Origin: Caballeronia sp. NK8
Lineage (GTDB): Bacteria > Pseudomonadota > Gammaproteobacteria > Burkholderiales > Burkholderiaceae
Assembly (NCBI RefSeq): GCF_018408855.1
Contig: NZ_AP024325.1
Location: 1,426,001 to 1,490,000 of the forward strand
Reading direction: 5' to 3'
Length of the DNA: 64,000 nucleotides
Below the pieces are notes generated by a model that made no database searches, was not told the origin of the DNA, and saw only the letters and a list, made by a program, of their open reading frames with translations. This document shows, piece after piece, positions 8,914-17,594 of this stretch. A program made the position numbers and the translations under genes. Numbering within the stretch: the stretch's first letter is position 1; each line of letters opens with the position of its first letter.

Positions 8914-9705
8914 ATGCAGCCCATACTTGACTTCAGAAGCGTGTCGAAGGTCTTCTATAAAGGAGACACGAGAGTCCACGCTCTTTCAAACGTGACGACA
9001 AGAGTAGAGCCCGGCGAACTGCTAGCCATTGTTGGCCCGAGTGGCTGCGGAAAGTCGACGCTTTTGAATCTGACCGCTGGCCTGATGGAACCCGGGGTTG
9101 GCGAAGTGCTCTATCAGGGCAAGCCGATTTCCGGGGTGAACACTCACGTCAGCTATGTCACACAGCGTGACAACCTCCTGCCGTGGCGAACAGTTGAAGC
9201 AAATGTCCTGCTTCCGTTCGAACTTGGTCCTCGTTCCAATGTTTCGTCGTCGGAACGTCGAGATCGGGCGAGAAAGTACATTGAGCTGGTCGGACTGAAG
9301 GGTTTTGAAACACACTATCCAGCCGAACTCTCGGGAGGCATGCGCAAGAGAGCGCAGCTCGCCCGCTCTTTGGTCTATGAGCCCGACGTCCTTCTTATGG
9401 ACGAGCCGTTCGGTGCCCTCGACGCACAACTACGTCTTATGCTGCAGGCCGAACTTCTGAAGACGTGGGAAGGCTCGGGGAAGACGCTCATCCTCGTCAC
9501 TCACGACCTGACCGAAGCGATCTCACTTGCGGACCGAGTGATCGTCATGTCGGCGCGCCCCGGACGTATCCGTACCGTTCAGCGTATTGAGTTACCGAGG
9601 CCGCGCGACGTCTTCACAATCCGATTCGTTCCCGAGTTCGGGGAGTATTTCGAGAATCTGTGGGCAGCACTGCGCGAAGACATGCATCAAGGAGCGGAAG
9701 TCTAA
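8914..9705 (+). CDS. ABC transporter ATP-binding protein (nitrate/sulfonate/taurine type)
   Basis: This 263-residue ATPase subunit has Walker A GPSGCGKST, signature LSGGMRKRAQLARSL, Walker B VLLMDEPFGALD and the switch histidine in THDLTEA. ATG at 8914 follows aagaggaaag. The open frame begins earlier with TTG at 8896, which overlaps the ribosome site and is rejected. The stop codon overlaps the permease start (TAATG), so the two are translated together. It energises uptake of the ligand bound by the protein at 10630-11715 and perhaps by its paralogue at 1597-2688. Confidence 0.93.
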   Translation: MQPILDFRSVSKVFYKGDTRVHALSNVTTRVEPGELLAIVGPSGCGKSTLLNLTAGLMEPGVGEVLYQGKPISGVNTHVSYVTQRDNLLPWRTVEANVLLPFELGPRSNVSSSERRDRARKYIELVGLKGFETHYPAELSGGMRKRAQLARSLVYEPDVLLMDEPFGALDAQLRLMLQAELLKTWEGSGKTLILVTHDLTEAISLADRVIVMSARPGRIRTVQRIELPRPRDVFTIRFVPEFGEYFENLWAALREDMHQGAEV

Positions 9706-10574
9706 TGAGCAACTTCAAATCCAAAGCCGTCGCACCATCACTCGCGGGTTTGTCGGGAACGCCCGATGCAGACGAGGTTTTTGTTGTCGATCCGAGCATA
9801 AGGGCTCGCCGCAGGGAGACAAGGATCGTCGTCCTTTCACGACTTATCTTGGCGGCAGTCGCTCTTCTTGTCTGGGAGTGGGCTTGCGGTCGGTGGATAT
9901 CCGCATTCTGGATCAGCAGTCCATCGCGCATCGCCATCGCGGCGTTGAATATGTGGAACAGCGGTGGCCTGCTAAGAAATCTGTATGCAACGATTGCAGA
10001 AGCGCTGGTTGGTTTCGCCTTCGGCGTAGCCGGAGGGATGGTGATGGGCGTCGCATGCGGCACCAGTCGGATCATCTCTAAGGTCCTCAATCCATTTTTG
10101 GTGGGCTTCTACTCGATTCCTCGGATCGCACTGATTCCACTGTTTATCCTGTACTTCGGGATTGGGTTTCAGACAAAGGTGATCTATATCGCGCTGCTGG
10201 TGTTCTTCCCTGTCTTCATGAATACCTTGTCGGGCGTACGCGATGTAAATCAGGACCTGATTGATGTGATTCGTGTGATGGGTGCGAGTCGTTCTGACAC
10301 GGTCCGAAAGATCTTGATTCCATCCGCACTCGCATGGCTCTTCGCCGGTCTTCGGATCTCCGTCACCTATGCATTGACCGGTGCGATTGTGGCAGAAATG
10401 TTTACGTCGAACGTCGGCCTGGGCTACTTGGTCTCCTACTATGCCAATCAATTCGATACCTCGAGTCTTTTCGCGACTCTCGCAGTTACGACCGCGTTGG
10501 GGTTACTGCTCAATGCGTTCGTGGTTCTTATTGAGAAGCGACTTCTCCGATGGCGCCCCGTTGAAGGAGCTTGA
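9705..10574 (+). CDS. ABC transporter permease (SsuC/TauC type)
   Basis: This 289-residue inner-membrane permease belongs to the binding-protein-dependent transport family. It has about six hydrophobic helices, beginning near residue 45 (LSRLILAAVALLVWEWA). The EAA-type cytoplasmic loop is seen around VIRVMGASRSDTVRKILIP. ATG at 9705 overlaps the stop of the ATPase gene by one base, with ggag upstream. It forms the membrane channel of the ABC importer. Confidence 0.92.
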   Translation: MSNFKSKAVAPSLAGLSGTPDADEVFVVDPSIRARRRETRIVVLSRLILAAVALLVWEWACGRWISAFWISSPSRIAIAALNMWNSGGLLRNLYATIAEALVGFAFGVAGGMVMGVACGTSRIISKVLNPFLVGFYSIPRIALIPLFILYFGIGFQTKVIYIALLVFFPVFMNTLSGVRDVNQDLIDVIRVMGASRSDTVRKILIPSALAWLFAGLRISVTYALTGAIVAEMFTSNVGLGYLVSYYANQFDTSSLFATLAVTTALGLLLNAFVVLIEKRLLRWRPVEGA

Positions 10575-10629
10575 TCCAGCGACAGGCGTAGCTAAAACGC
10601 AACTTCAATTAGATTTCAGGAGACTATAG

Positions 10630-11715
10630 GTGGGCGCAAACAATCGACCAATTTCTCGACGGCGATTACTAGGCTTGACGGTTGCCGGCGCGGCAAGCCT
10701 CGTCGTGCCAGGTATAAGCCACGGACGCCCGCAAGATCACGTGACACTGCTCATGGGAAGTGGCGGCCCTTTGATCGCATGGGCTCCAACCTTTATCGCC
10801 GAAGCGCTGGGATACTATAAGGACGAGGGCCTAACCATTGAGCGGATCTACACCCGAAGCGGCCCTGCTGGTATGACGGCTCTCGTTTCTGGTGCAGGAG
10901 ACGCGTACTACACTGCCCCCGGAGAATTGCTGGCAGCCACGGTCAGGGGTCAGCAATTTAAGATCGTGATGGCACAAAGTGTGTATCAAGATCTTTATTT
11001 TATTATCTCGAACGATTACGCGAAGAAGCACGGCATCACGGCGGCGACGCCCTTCGAACGTCGGCTCTCCACGGCAAAAAGCTTTAAGGGGATTCGTATT
11101 GGTGTGTCCGCACCGGGTAGCGTCACCGACTATTGCGCGAGAAGAGTCCTTTCTCAAATCAACATCAGCGCCAGCGATGCCTCGATTGTTCCCCTACAAT
11201 CGACTGAGAACACCATTGCAGCGATCGGAAACGGAACGATTGATGCCCTTGTATCTGCTCCGCCGGGCTCAAGCCTAGCTCAGTCTCAACTTGGAGGTGT
11301 GATCCTGTTCTCGGTCGGCCGCGACGAGATATCCGGTTTCCGATCTATCACCGGTCATCTCATTGAGGCGCGCGCAGATGACGTGAAGCAAAAGCCTGAT
11401 GTATATCGGGCAATCGTGAGAGCGGACACGCGCGGCCTAAAGTACATTGTAGAAAATCCCAAAGTAGCCGGTGACACGCTCTATAAATCGCAATACTCCT
11501 CCCTTGTGAAGGCGGAGATCTGGCCTGATGTATGGGCCTCAAGTATTCCGCAGTTCAAGACACCATTCGTATCGCGGCAGAGCCTAGAGTCGTGGGTGGC
11601 GATGGGTCTGGTACCCGGGGTTAGTGACCCAAAGGCGATTAATTCCGGCGAAATCATCGACATGCGTTTCGCGACGCAGGCAGTGCAAAGCCTCAACTGG
11701 AAGGTAACCGCATAG
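10630..11715 (+). CDS. ABC transporter substrate-binding protein (paralogue of 1597-2688)
   Basis: This is a 361-residue periplasmic binding protein with a Tat-like N-terminus (SRRRLLGLTVAGAASLVVPG). GTG at 10630 is taken as the start because cagg-agac lies just upstream and no ATG is closer. Long stretches, such as IYTRSGPAGMTALVSGAG and YYTAPGELLAAT, are identical to the protein at 1597-2688, so the two arose by duplication. It is encoded directly after its ATPase and permease and is probably their main partner. The ligand is unknown. Confidence 0.9.
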   Translation: MGANNRPISRRRLLGLTVAGAASLVVPGISHGRPQDHVTLLMGSGGPLIAWAPTFIAEALGYYKDEGLTIERIYTRSGPAGMTALVSGAGDAYYTAPGELLAATVRGQQFKIVMAQSVYQDLYFIISNDYAKKHGITAATPFERRLSTAKSFKGIRIGVSAPGSVTDYCARRVLSQINISASDASIVPLQSTENTIAAIGNGTIDALVSAPPGSSLAQSQLGGVILFSVGRDEISGFRSITGHLIEARADDVKQKPDVYRAIVRADTRGLKYIVENPKVAGDTLYKSQYSSLVKAEIWPDVWASSIPQFKTPFVSRQSLESWVAMGLVPGVSDPKAINSGEIIDMRFATQAVQSLNWKVTA

Positions 11716-11788
11716 CGCCTGTCATTGCATTCCTACCTAGCCAGCTTTGTATGAAGCTGCTCATGCTTTTAGATATCGGAGACTCAAG

Positions 11789-12613
11789 ATGAATCAACAA
11801 ACAAGCGTTCACGCACCCGATGACTCAGGCGTGCCCGAGTCGGCTCGCGATTTCAGCGTTAAGGAGCGCGTGGTAATCATCACTGGAGCAGGTCAAGGGA
11901 TCGGGCGCGAGTATGCGCGGCAGTTTGCGGCGGCCGGCGCGATCCCAGTTGTGGCGGATCTGAACGTCGAAAACGCGAAACGGGTTTGTGCCGAGATCGA
12001 TCGAGCTGGCGGTCGGTCCATGGCCGTATCCGTGGACGTGGGCGATAGGGAATCTGTCGACGCGATGGTTGAGAGCGCCCTCAACAAGTACGGCCGCGTA
12101 GATACGCTCATTAATAACGCAGCAATCTTCGCAACCCTGCCAAAGCGCCCTTTTGATGAAATTCCCCTTGAAGAATGGGAGCGTGTGATGCGCATCAACA
12201 TCACTGGCACTTTTCTATGCGCAAGGGCCGTCGCTCCGGCCATGCGCAAGGCCAACTGGGGACGCATTATCAACACATCTTCTGACTCCGTCCCTAGGGG
12301 GGTTGCTAACTACCTCCACTATGTCACATCGAAGTCCGCAATCATCGGAATGACGAATTCTCTTGCTCGTGAACTCGGACCATTCGGCATCACGGTAAAC
12401 GCGATCCGCCCGGGAGCCGTCGCGACGGAGGTTGACCGCGCGGTTAATCCAACGCAGGAGCGACGCGTCCAGCTTCTCAGCGAACAATGTCTGCGCAAGG
12501 GCCAGTTGCCCACAGACTTGGTGGGGCTTGCGATCTTCCTCTCCACGAACGCTTCGGCTTTCATAACCGGCCAAACAATCGCGTGCGACGGCGGTTACAC
12601 CCACAGTAACTGA
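11789..12613 (+). CDS. Short-chain dehydrogenase/reductase (classical)
   Basis: This 274-residue NAD(P)-dependent oxidoreductase carries all classical motifs: TGAGQGIG, NNAA, the catalytic Ser in NTSSDS and Tyr/Lys in YVTSK. ATG at 11789 follows cggagactcaag. It lies in the plus-strand catabolic operon before an aldehyde dehydrogenase, which suggests an alcohol to aldehyde to acid sequence. The about 24 residues before the core are a non-conserved extension. Confidence 0.9.
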   Translation: MNQQTSVHAPDDSGVPESARDFSVKERVVIITGAGQGIGREYARQFAAAGAIPVVADLNVENAKRVCAEIDRAGGRSMAVSVDVGDRESVDAMVESALNKYGRVDTLINNAAIFATLPKRPFDEIPLEEWERVMRINITGTFLCARAVAPAMRKANWGRIINTSSDSVPRGVANYLHYVTSKSAIIGMTNSLARELGPFGITVNAIRPGAVATEVDRAVNPTQERRVQLLSEQCLRKGQLPTDLVGLAIFLSTNASAFITGQTIACDGGYTHSN

Positions 12614-12689
12614 GTCGCTTAGCTCGAATCCACATACTTTGAAAGCGGCCTCGCGCTTTCGTCCCATTGCTGAGAAGAGGCTTAACGTC

Positions 12690-14114
12690 ATGAGAAATCA
12701 CGAGACAATTTATATCGATGGTCAATGGGTAGCTCCGGTCGACCCGAAAAGGCTCGAACTGATCAGCCCAACAACTGAGAACCCGATTGCAAGCGTCTGT
12801 CTCGCGAGCGCGCGCGACGTGGATCTCGCCGTCAAGGCGGCCAGAAAGGCATTTCCCTCCTTCTCCGAAACCTCCAAGGAGGAAAGGATTGCCCTGTTCG
12901 AGAGAATCATCGAGGTCTACCAAGCGCGCCAGAAGGATCTGATGGCCGCTATCACCCTTGAGATGGGCTCTCCTAAGTCGCAGGTCATCATGACCCAAGC
13001 TGCGCTACAGGGTTTCCAACAGGCGATTACCACCCTTCGCGGATACAACTTCGAAGTTCAGGAAGGCATCAACGTCATTCGACGCGAGCCTATCGGTGTC
13101 TGCGGACTTATCACCGCGTGGAACTGGCCCGTGCAAATTCTCTGCACGAAGTTGTCGTCCGCGTTTGCAGCGGGCTGTACCGTTGTTGCCAAGCCAAGCG
13201 AGTTCACGCCACTGAGCGCCATCATTCTGACTGAAATTCTGGACGCAGCGGGTGTTCCGCCGGGCGTGTTTAATCTGGTGATCGGCGATGGGCCAACGGT
13301 GGGCCATGCTATCAGCACACATCCAGATATTGACCTCATGTCCTTTACCGGTTCGACCAGGGCGGGAGTGCAGGTAGCTCAAGCGGCCGCGGCATCCGTC
13401 AAACGCGTCTGTCAGGAACTCGGCGGCAAGTCTGCCAACATCGTGTTGCCCGACGCTGACCTTCGTCAGGCCGCCCAGTGGAACATTGCTCGCTGCTTCT
13501 CTAACAGCGGACAATCTTGTCACGCTCCGTCTCGCATGCTTGTACATGAGGACCAGCTTGATCAGGCTATCGACCTGCTTTGTGAAGAGGTCAAAAAGAT
13601 CAAAGTTGGAGATCCGGAGGACGCTTCAACGACCCTTGGTCCGGTCGTGAACAAGGCTCAATTCGATCGAGTACAAATGTACATTCAGAAGGGTATCGAC
13701 GAAGGTGCTCGCCTCGTTTGTGGGGGGCTTGGACGCCCGCCAGAACTCACAAGCGGCTACTTCGTCAAGCCCACTGTGTTCGCAGACGTAAAGCCAGAGA
13801 TGACGATTGCACAAGAGGAAATCTTTGGTCCCGTCCTCGCTGTCATGCCTTATCGTTCCATAGAACAAGCATTGGAAATTGCCAATGGCACCCGCTACGG
13901 CCTCGGGGCCTATGTATTTACATCCGACAGGAAAACGGGACACGAAGTCGGATCTCGCATGCGCGCAGGCCGTGTTTTTCTGAACGGAGTCGCTTCGAAC
14001 CCGGCGGCGCCGATGGGTGGTTACAAACAGTCAGGGAACGGGCGGGAGATGGGAGTGTTCGGTTTGGAAGAGTATCTCGAAGTCAAGGCAATGATCGGGT
14101 TTGTGGACCGTTGA
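12690..14114 (+). CDS. NAD(P)-dependent aldehyde dehydrogenase (copy 1)
   Basis: This 474-residue aldehyde dehydrogenase oxidises an aldehyde to its acid. The fold is shown by ITAWNWPVQ, the cofactor loop FTGSTRAG, the catalytic Glu in CQELGGKSANIVL and the catalytic Cys in SNSGQSCHAPSRM. ATG at 12690 follows gagaagaggc at a somewhat long spacing. A close paralogue of the same length is at 26358-27782, and the two C-termini are nearly identical (GGYKQSGNGREMGVFG). The substrate is unknown. Confidence 0.94.
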   Translation: MRNHETIYIDGQWVAPVDPKRLELISPTTENPIASVCLASARDVDLAVKAARKAFPSFSETSKEERIALFERIIEVYQARQKDLMAAITLEMGSPKSQVIMTQAALQGFQQAITTLRGYNFEVQEGINVIRREPIGVCGLITAWNWPVQILCTKLSSAFAAGCTVVAKPSEFTPLSAIILTEILDAAGVPPGVFNLVIGDGPTVGHAISTHPDIDLMSFTGSTRAGVQVAQAAAASVKRVCQELGGKSANIVLPDADLRQAAQWNIARCFSNSGQSCHAPSRMLVHEDQLDQAIDLLCEEVKKIKVGDPEDASTTLGPVVNKAQFDRVQMYIQKGIDEGARLVCGGLGRPPELTSGYFVKPTVFADVKPEMTIAQEEIFGPVLAVMPYRSIEQALEIANGTRYGLGAYVFTSDRKTGHEVGSRMRAGRVFLNGVASNPAAPMGGYKQSGNGREMGVFGLEEYLEVKAMIGFVDR

Positions 14115-14237
14115 CGACTTAATCGTGCCCCACCCGATCGAATGGCCGGCCGACAGTCAGCATGAGTCGGCTCACCAAGTTCACGATGTCACCTACCACA
14201 GTGACACGTTGTTTCATTGACATATTGAGGGATTATC

Positions 14238-15119
14238 TTGCAGCAGCCTGTCATCCTTACTTGCGCAGTCACTGGCGGTGACGACACCGCCGGACGATAT
14301 CCGGCTGTCCCCGTGACGCCCGCTCAAATTGCTACCGCCGCAATTGAAGCCTGCGAAGCGGGTGCGGCGATCGCTCACATTCACGTTCGCAATCCCGAGT
14401 CAGGCAAACCAAGTATGGATCTTGCGCTGTACCGCGAAGTTGTAGATCGCATTCGCGACAGTGGAAGTCCGGTCATCGTCAACCTCACGACCGGTCCGGG
14501 TGCCCGGTTCGTGCCTAGCGACACGGAAGCAAACCTGGCGGGCGCAGGGTCCAACCTCCGTCCACCAGTTGAGCGCGTCCACCACATCTTGGAATTGAAG
14601 CCTGAGATTTGCAGTCTGGATATGGGCACACTGAACTTTGGCAAAGGTGCGCTCATCAACGTGCCGGCGCACGTGGAGGCCATTGCGGCAGAAATCCGCA
14701 GAGCTGGGGTGAAGCCGGAACTGGAAGTCTTCGACTCGGGACACGTGGCGTTGGCTATCGATATGATCCGTCGAGGCCTGCTCGAACCGACGCCGCTCTT
14801 TCAGATGGTCCTTGGCGTGCCGTGGGGAGCACCGGCCACTCCCGAGATACTCGCGGCGATGAAGAGTCTATTGCCGGTCGGTTCACAATGGGCAGCGTTC
14901 GGAGTTTCGAGGTCGGAATTCCCAATGGTCGCGCAAGCGGTGCTTCTCGGCGGCCATGTACGCGTAGGCCTGGAGGATAACCTCTATCTGGAAAAAGGGG
15001 TGCTTGCCCCGGACAACGCCTCCCTTGTGCGCAAAGCGTCACAGCTTGTCGAGCTTCTCGGAACACGATTAGCCACTGCGGACGAAGCTCGATTGATCCT
15101 TGGTATCGCAACGTCATGA
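14238..15119 (+). CDS. BKACE family beta-keto acid cleavage enzyme (DUF849)
   Basis: This 293-residue TIM-barrel enzyme condenses a beta-keto acid with acetyl-CoA and releases acetoacetate plus a new CoA ester, as known for BKACE (Kce) enzymes. The zinc-binding HIHVRNPESGKPS, TTGPGARF and the C-terminal RVGLEDNLYLEKGVLA, with its conserved Glu-Asp, are present. TTG at 14238 follows gaggg; no ATG lies nearby. Its stop overlaps the nitrilase start (ATGA). It implies that a beta-keto acid is formed upstream in the pathway. Confidence 0.92.
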   Translation: MQQPVILTCAVTGGDDTAGRYPAVPVTPAQIATAAIEACEAGAAIAHIHVRNPESGKPSMDLALYREVVDRIRDSGSPVIVNLTTGPGARFVPSDTEANLAGAGSNLRPPVERVHHILELKPEICSLDMGTLNFGKGALINVPAHVEAIAAEIRRAGVKPELEVFDSGHVALAIDMIRRGLLEPTPLFQMVLGVPWGAPATPEILAAMKSLLPVGSQWAAFGVSRSEFPMVAQAVLLGGHVRVGLEDNLYLEKGVLAPDNASLVRKASQLVELLGTRLATADEARLILGIATS

Positions 15120-15985
15120 GCAACGAACGCTTCATCGTCGGTTGTGTGCAAACTACGCCGACAGATGACCTACACGCCAACATAGATCAGGTCTCACGTT
15201 CGATTGAGATCGCGGCCCAAAGGGGCGCGACACTAGTCGCCACCCCTGAATATAGCTTCTTCTTGCATGCGAGCGGCCGTTCGATGCGCGACAGCGCAGC
15301 TCGTGAGGAAGATCATCCAGCGCTGCCTCACTTCGTCTCGATTGCTCGAAAGCATCGCATCTGGCTGATCCTCGGCTCCCTCGTCATTCGCACAGACGAA
15401 GGCAATATCGTTAATCGGTCAATTGTCATCTCGGCTCAAGGGGAAATCGTTGCGCGATACGACAAGATCCATATGTTCGACGCCACGTTACCAGGCGGCA
15501 GGACAATTCGCGAATCGTCTTCCTACACGCCGGGGACAAGAGCCGTTCTTGTTAACACTCCCTGGGGGCGGTTGGGAATCACTGTCTGCTATGACCTGCG
15601 CTTTCCGGCACTTTACCGGGCCTTGGCGCAGTCGGGTGCTCAGATTCTCCTTGTGCCGTCCGCATTCACCCGGGCGACAGGATCGCTACATTGGCATACC
15701 CTGTTGAAAGCGCGCGCGATCGAAAATCGCGCGTTCGTTGTCGCTCCGGCCACCTGCGGAACGCACCCATGCGGTCACGAAACTTACGGACACTCCCTAA
15801 TCGTCGACCCGGACGGGCGGGAGGTTGCCGCGGCCGGCGAAGCGCCAGATGTCATCTGCGCAGAGATCGACCTTGACGTGGTGTCGGTCGCAAGGGCGCG
15901 CATGCCGTCACTTACGCATGATCGCGCTTTTGAAACGAGCCATATTTTCGCGAACAGCATAGAGACCAAGCATGAGCAAATATGA
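15116..15985 (+). CDS. Carbon-nitrogen hydrolase (nitrilase superfamily)
   Basis: The 289-residue protein shows the Glu-Lys-Cys catalytic triad of amidases and nitrilases: ATPEYSFF (Glu), RYDKIHMFD (Lys) and VCYDLRFPALYRA (Cys). The last motif and HTLLKARAIENRAFV are typical of the omega-amidase/Nit branch, so hydrolysis of a dicarboxylic monoamide is plausible. It overlaps BKACE by four bases and the next gene by fourteen, so it is part of a tight operon. A nitrogen-containing intermediate would be needed for a direct catabolic role; otherwise it may be a repair amidase. Confidence 0.9.
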   Translation: MSNERFIVGCVQTTPTDDLHANIDQVSRSIEIAAQRGATLVATPEYSFFLHASGRSMRDSAAREEDHPALPHFVSIARKHRIWLILGSLVIRTDEGNIVNRSIVISAQGEIVARYDKIHMFDATLPGGRTIRESSSYTPGTRAVLVNTPWGRLGITVCYDLRFPALYRALAQSGAQILLVPSAFTRATGSLHWHTLLKARAIENRAFVVAPATCGTHPCGHETYGHSLIVDPDGREVAAAGEAPDVICAEIDLDVVSVARARMPSLTHDRAFETSHIFANSIETKHEQI

Positions 15986-16544
15986 AATCCTGACTCGAGA
16001 CGAAATGTCACCTCGTCAGCGACAAGTCGCTGACGCTATTGCCGCTGGCCCCAGAGGATCGATAAAAGGTCCTTTTATCGCATTGATTCATAACCCTGAA
16101 CTCGCAAATCACTTGCAGGCGCTCGGGGAACATCTGCGTTTTCGAACAGGATTGCCAGGACATCTGGTCGAGATAGCTGTTCTAATCACCGCTCATCGAT
16201 GGTCCAGCGACTATGAATGGCTTGCCCATGCGCGTATTGGGCGGGAGGCTGGCTTGTCAGATGAAGTTATTACGTCATTGGGCACGGGACGAAGGCCGGA
16301 TCCGCTGGATTCGGATGCTTCACTAATCTACGATTTTGCGTACGAAACGGCCTGGCAGGGCCGCCCGTCGGACTCCGCCTTCAGTGCGTTGAAAAGCCGA
16401 TTCGGTAGCGCGACGAGCCTTGATGTTCTCGCGGTATGCGGCTACTACACGACGCTTGCTTTCATTCTTAATGCCGCAGAACTTCCCCTGCCATCGGGCA
16501 AGCTGCCAGCAGGTTGGGGGCAAAAAGCGGCAAGCGTTGAATAA
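15972..16544 (+). CDS. Carboxymuconolactone decarboxylase/AhpD-like protein (copy 2)
   Basis: This 190-residue all-helical protein is of the CMD type. It has the core LVEIAVLITAHRWSSDYEW and HARIGREAGLSDEVI and lacks the CxxC of AhpD. It overlaps the nitrilase gene, and a dehydrogenase follows. It is larger than the 112-residue CMD protein at 4048-4386 and not closely similar. Lyase or hydrolase chemistry on a lactone is possible; the function is not proven by sequence. Confidence 0.82.
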   Translation: MSKYEILTRDEMSPRQRQVADAIAAGPRGSIKGPFIALIHNPELANHLQALGEHLRFRTGLPGHLVEIAVLITAHRWSSDYEWLAHARIGREAGLSDEVITSLGTGRRPDPLDSDASLIYDFAYETAWQGRPSDSAFSALKSRFGSATSLDVLAVCGYYTTLAFILNAAELPLPSGKLPAGWGQKAASVE

Positions 16545-16567
16545 ATTATTTTTTGTGTGAGGCATCA

Positions 16568-17482
16568 ATGAATCCGTTAAGAGTGGGACTAATTGGCGTA
16601 GGCAACATGGGGAAGCCGATGGCTCTACGCCTGCTCGAGCAAGGTGTCGATCTCACTGTGTGCGACCGGAATCCCGAAGCAGTGCAGGAACTACAGCGAT
16701 TGGGAGCAAAGGTTGCAGCGAGCCCGTTGGAAGTGGCGAATGCATGTTCGATCGTGATCGCATCGATGCCCTCGCGAGAAGCAAGCCTAGATGTCGCCCT
16801 TGGTGAGTTCGGCGTGGTCAAAGGCAAGGAAATATGCGTCTATATTGAAACCTCGACCATTGGAAGCAGCACGATCGAGTCGATTGCTTCGCGTCTACGG
16901 GATGACGGTGTCGGAATGATTGATGCGCCAGTCAGTGGCGGTCCGCCTGGAGCACGCGCCGGCACTCTCGCAATCTTGGCCTCGGGCGCCGAGGGCGATT
17001 TCGAACTTGGGAAACCTTTGCTAGAAAAACTCGCAGCCAAGCTGTTCTATCTTGGCGCCAAACCGGGGGTCTCCCAAGTCGCAAAGGTGATCAATAATCA
17101 CATCTCCGCGGCCGGTCGCCTGGCGGTGTTTGAAGGCCTTGCGATGGGTATCAAGGCTGGACTTGACCCGAAGGTTCTTAACGATGTCTTTAATGCTGGT
17201 TCTGCGCGCAACTACACCACCACTGACAAGGTACCGGCGGCGATTCTTACAGGAACGTTTAAGTTCAACGGCCCGTTGACCATTGGCCTAAAAGATGAAG
17301 CGCTCTTGTTAGAGGAGGCGCAGCGGTGTGGCGCCCCTACCTGGATCGCTCCGCGAATCCTTGAACTCTATGAGGAAGCCGCTGCAGCCGGATATCGCGA
17401 CGAAGATAGCATGAAGGTTTTCCTCTACATGCAGTCTCAGTCACTGCGCAAAACGGAAGAGTTGAACGGCGGCAACCAATAG
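16568..17482 (+). CDS. Beta-hydroxyacid dehydrogenase (3-hydroxyisobutyrate dehydrogenase family), single unit
   Basis: This 304-residue enzyme has the usual length for the family. The Rossmann motif is GVGNMGKPM, the substrate motif DAPVSGGPPGARAGTL, and the catalytic Lys lies in KVINNH. It oxidises a beta-hydroxy acid to the semialdehyde or keto acid with NAD(P). ATG at 16568 follows tgagg; the TTG at 16553 is less likely. It is a useful reference for the three fused members of the same family found at 27769-29598, 33970-35823 and 37793-39118. Confidence 0.93.
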   Translation: MNPLRVGLIGVGNMGKPMALRLLEQGVDLTVCDRNPEAVQELQRLGAKVAASPLEVANACSIVIASMPSREASLDVALGEFGVVKGKEICVYIETSTIGSSTIESIASRLRDDGVGMIDAPVSGGPPGARAGTLAILASGAEGDFELGKPLLEKLAAKLFYLGAKPGVSQVAKVINNHISAAGRLAVFEGLAMGIKAGLDPKVLNDVFNAGSARNYTTTDKVPAAILTGTFKFNGPLTIGLKDEALLLEEAQRCGAPTWIAPRILELYEEAAAAGYRDEDSMKVFLYMQSQSLRKTEELNGGNQ

Positions 17483-17594
17483 CGCTTGGCCTTCCAAGAG
17501 AGCAATTCGAGAAACTCAATCATGTATGTAACTGTCTAGCCCACCGGCGTCGGCTGAAACAATGACCAGACGCCAGTGATGTACCTGCATTCGG

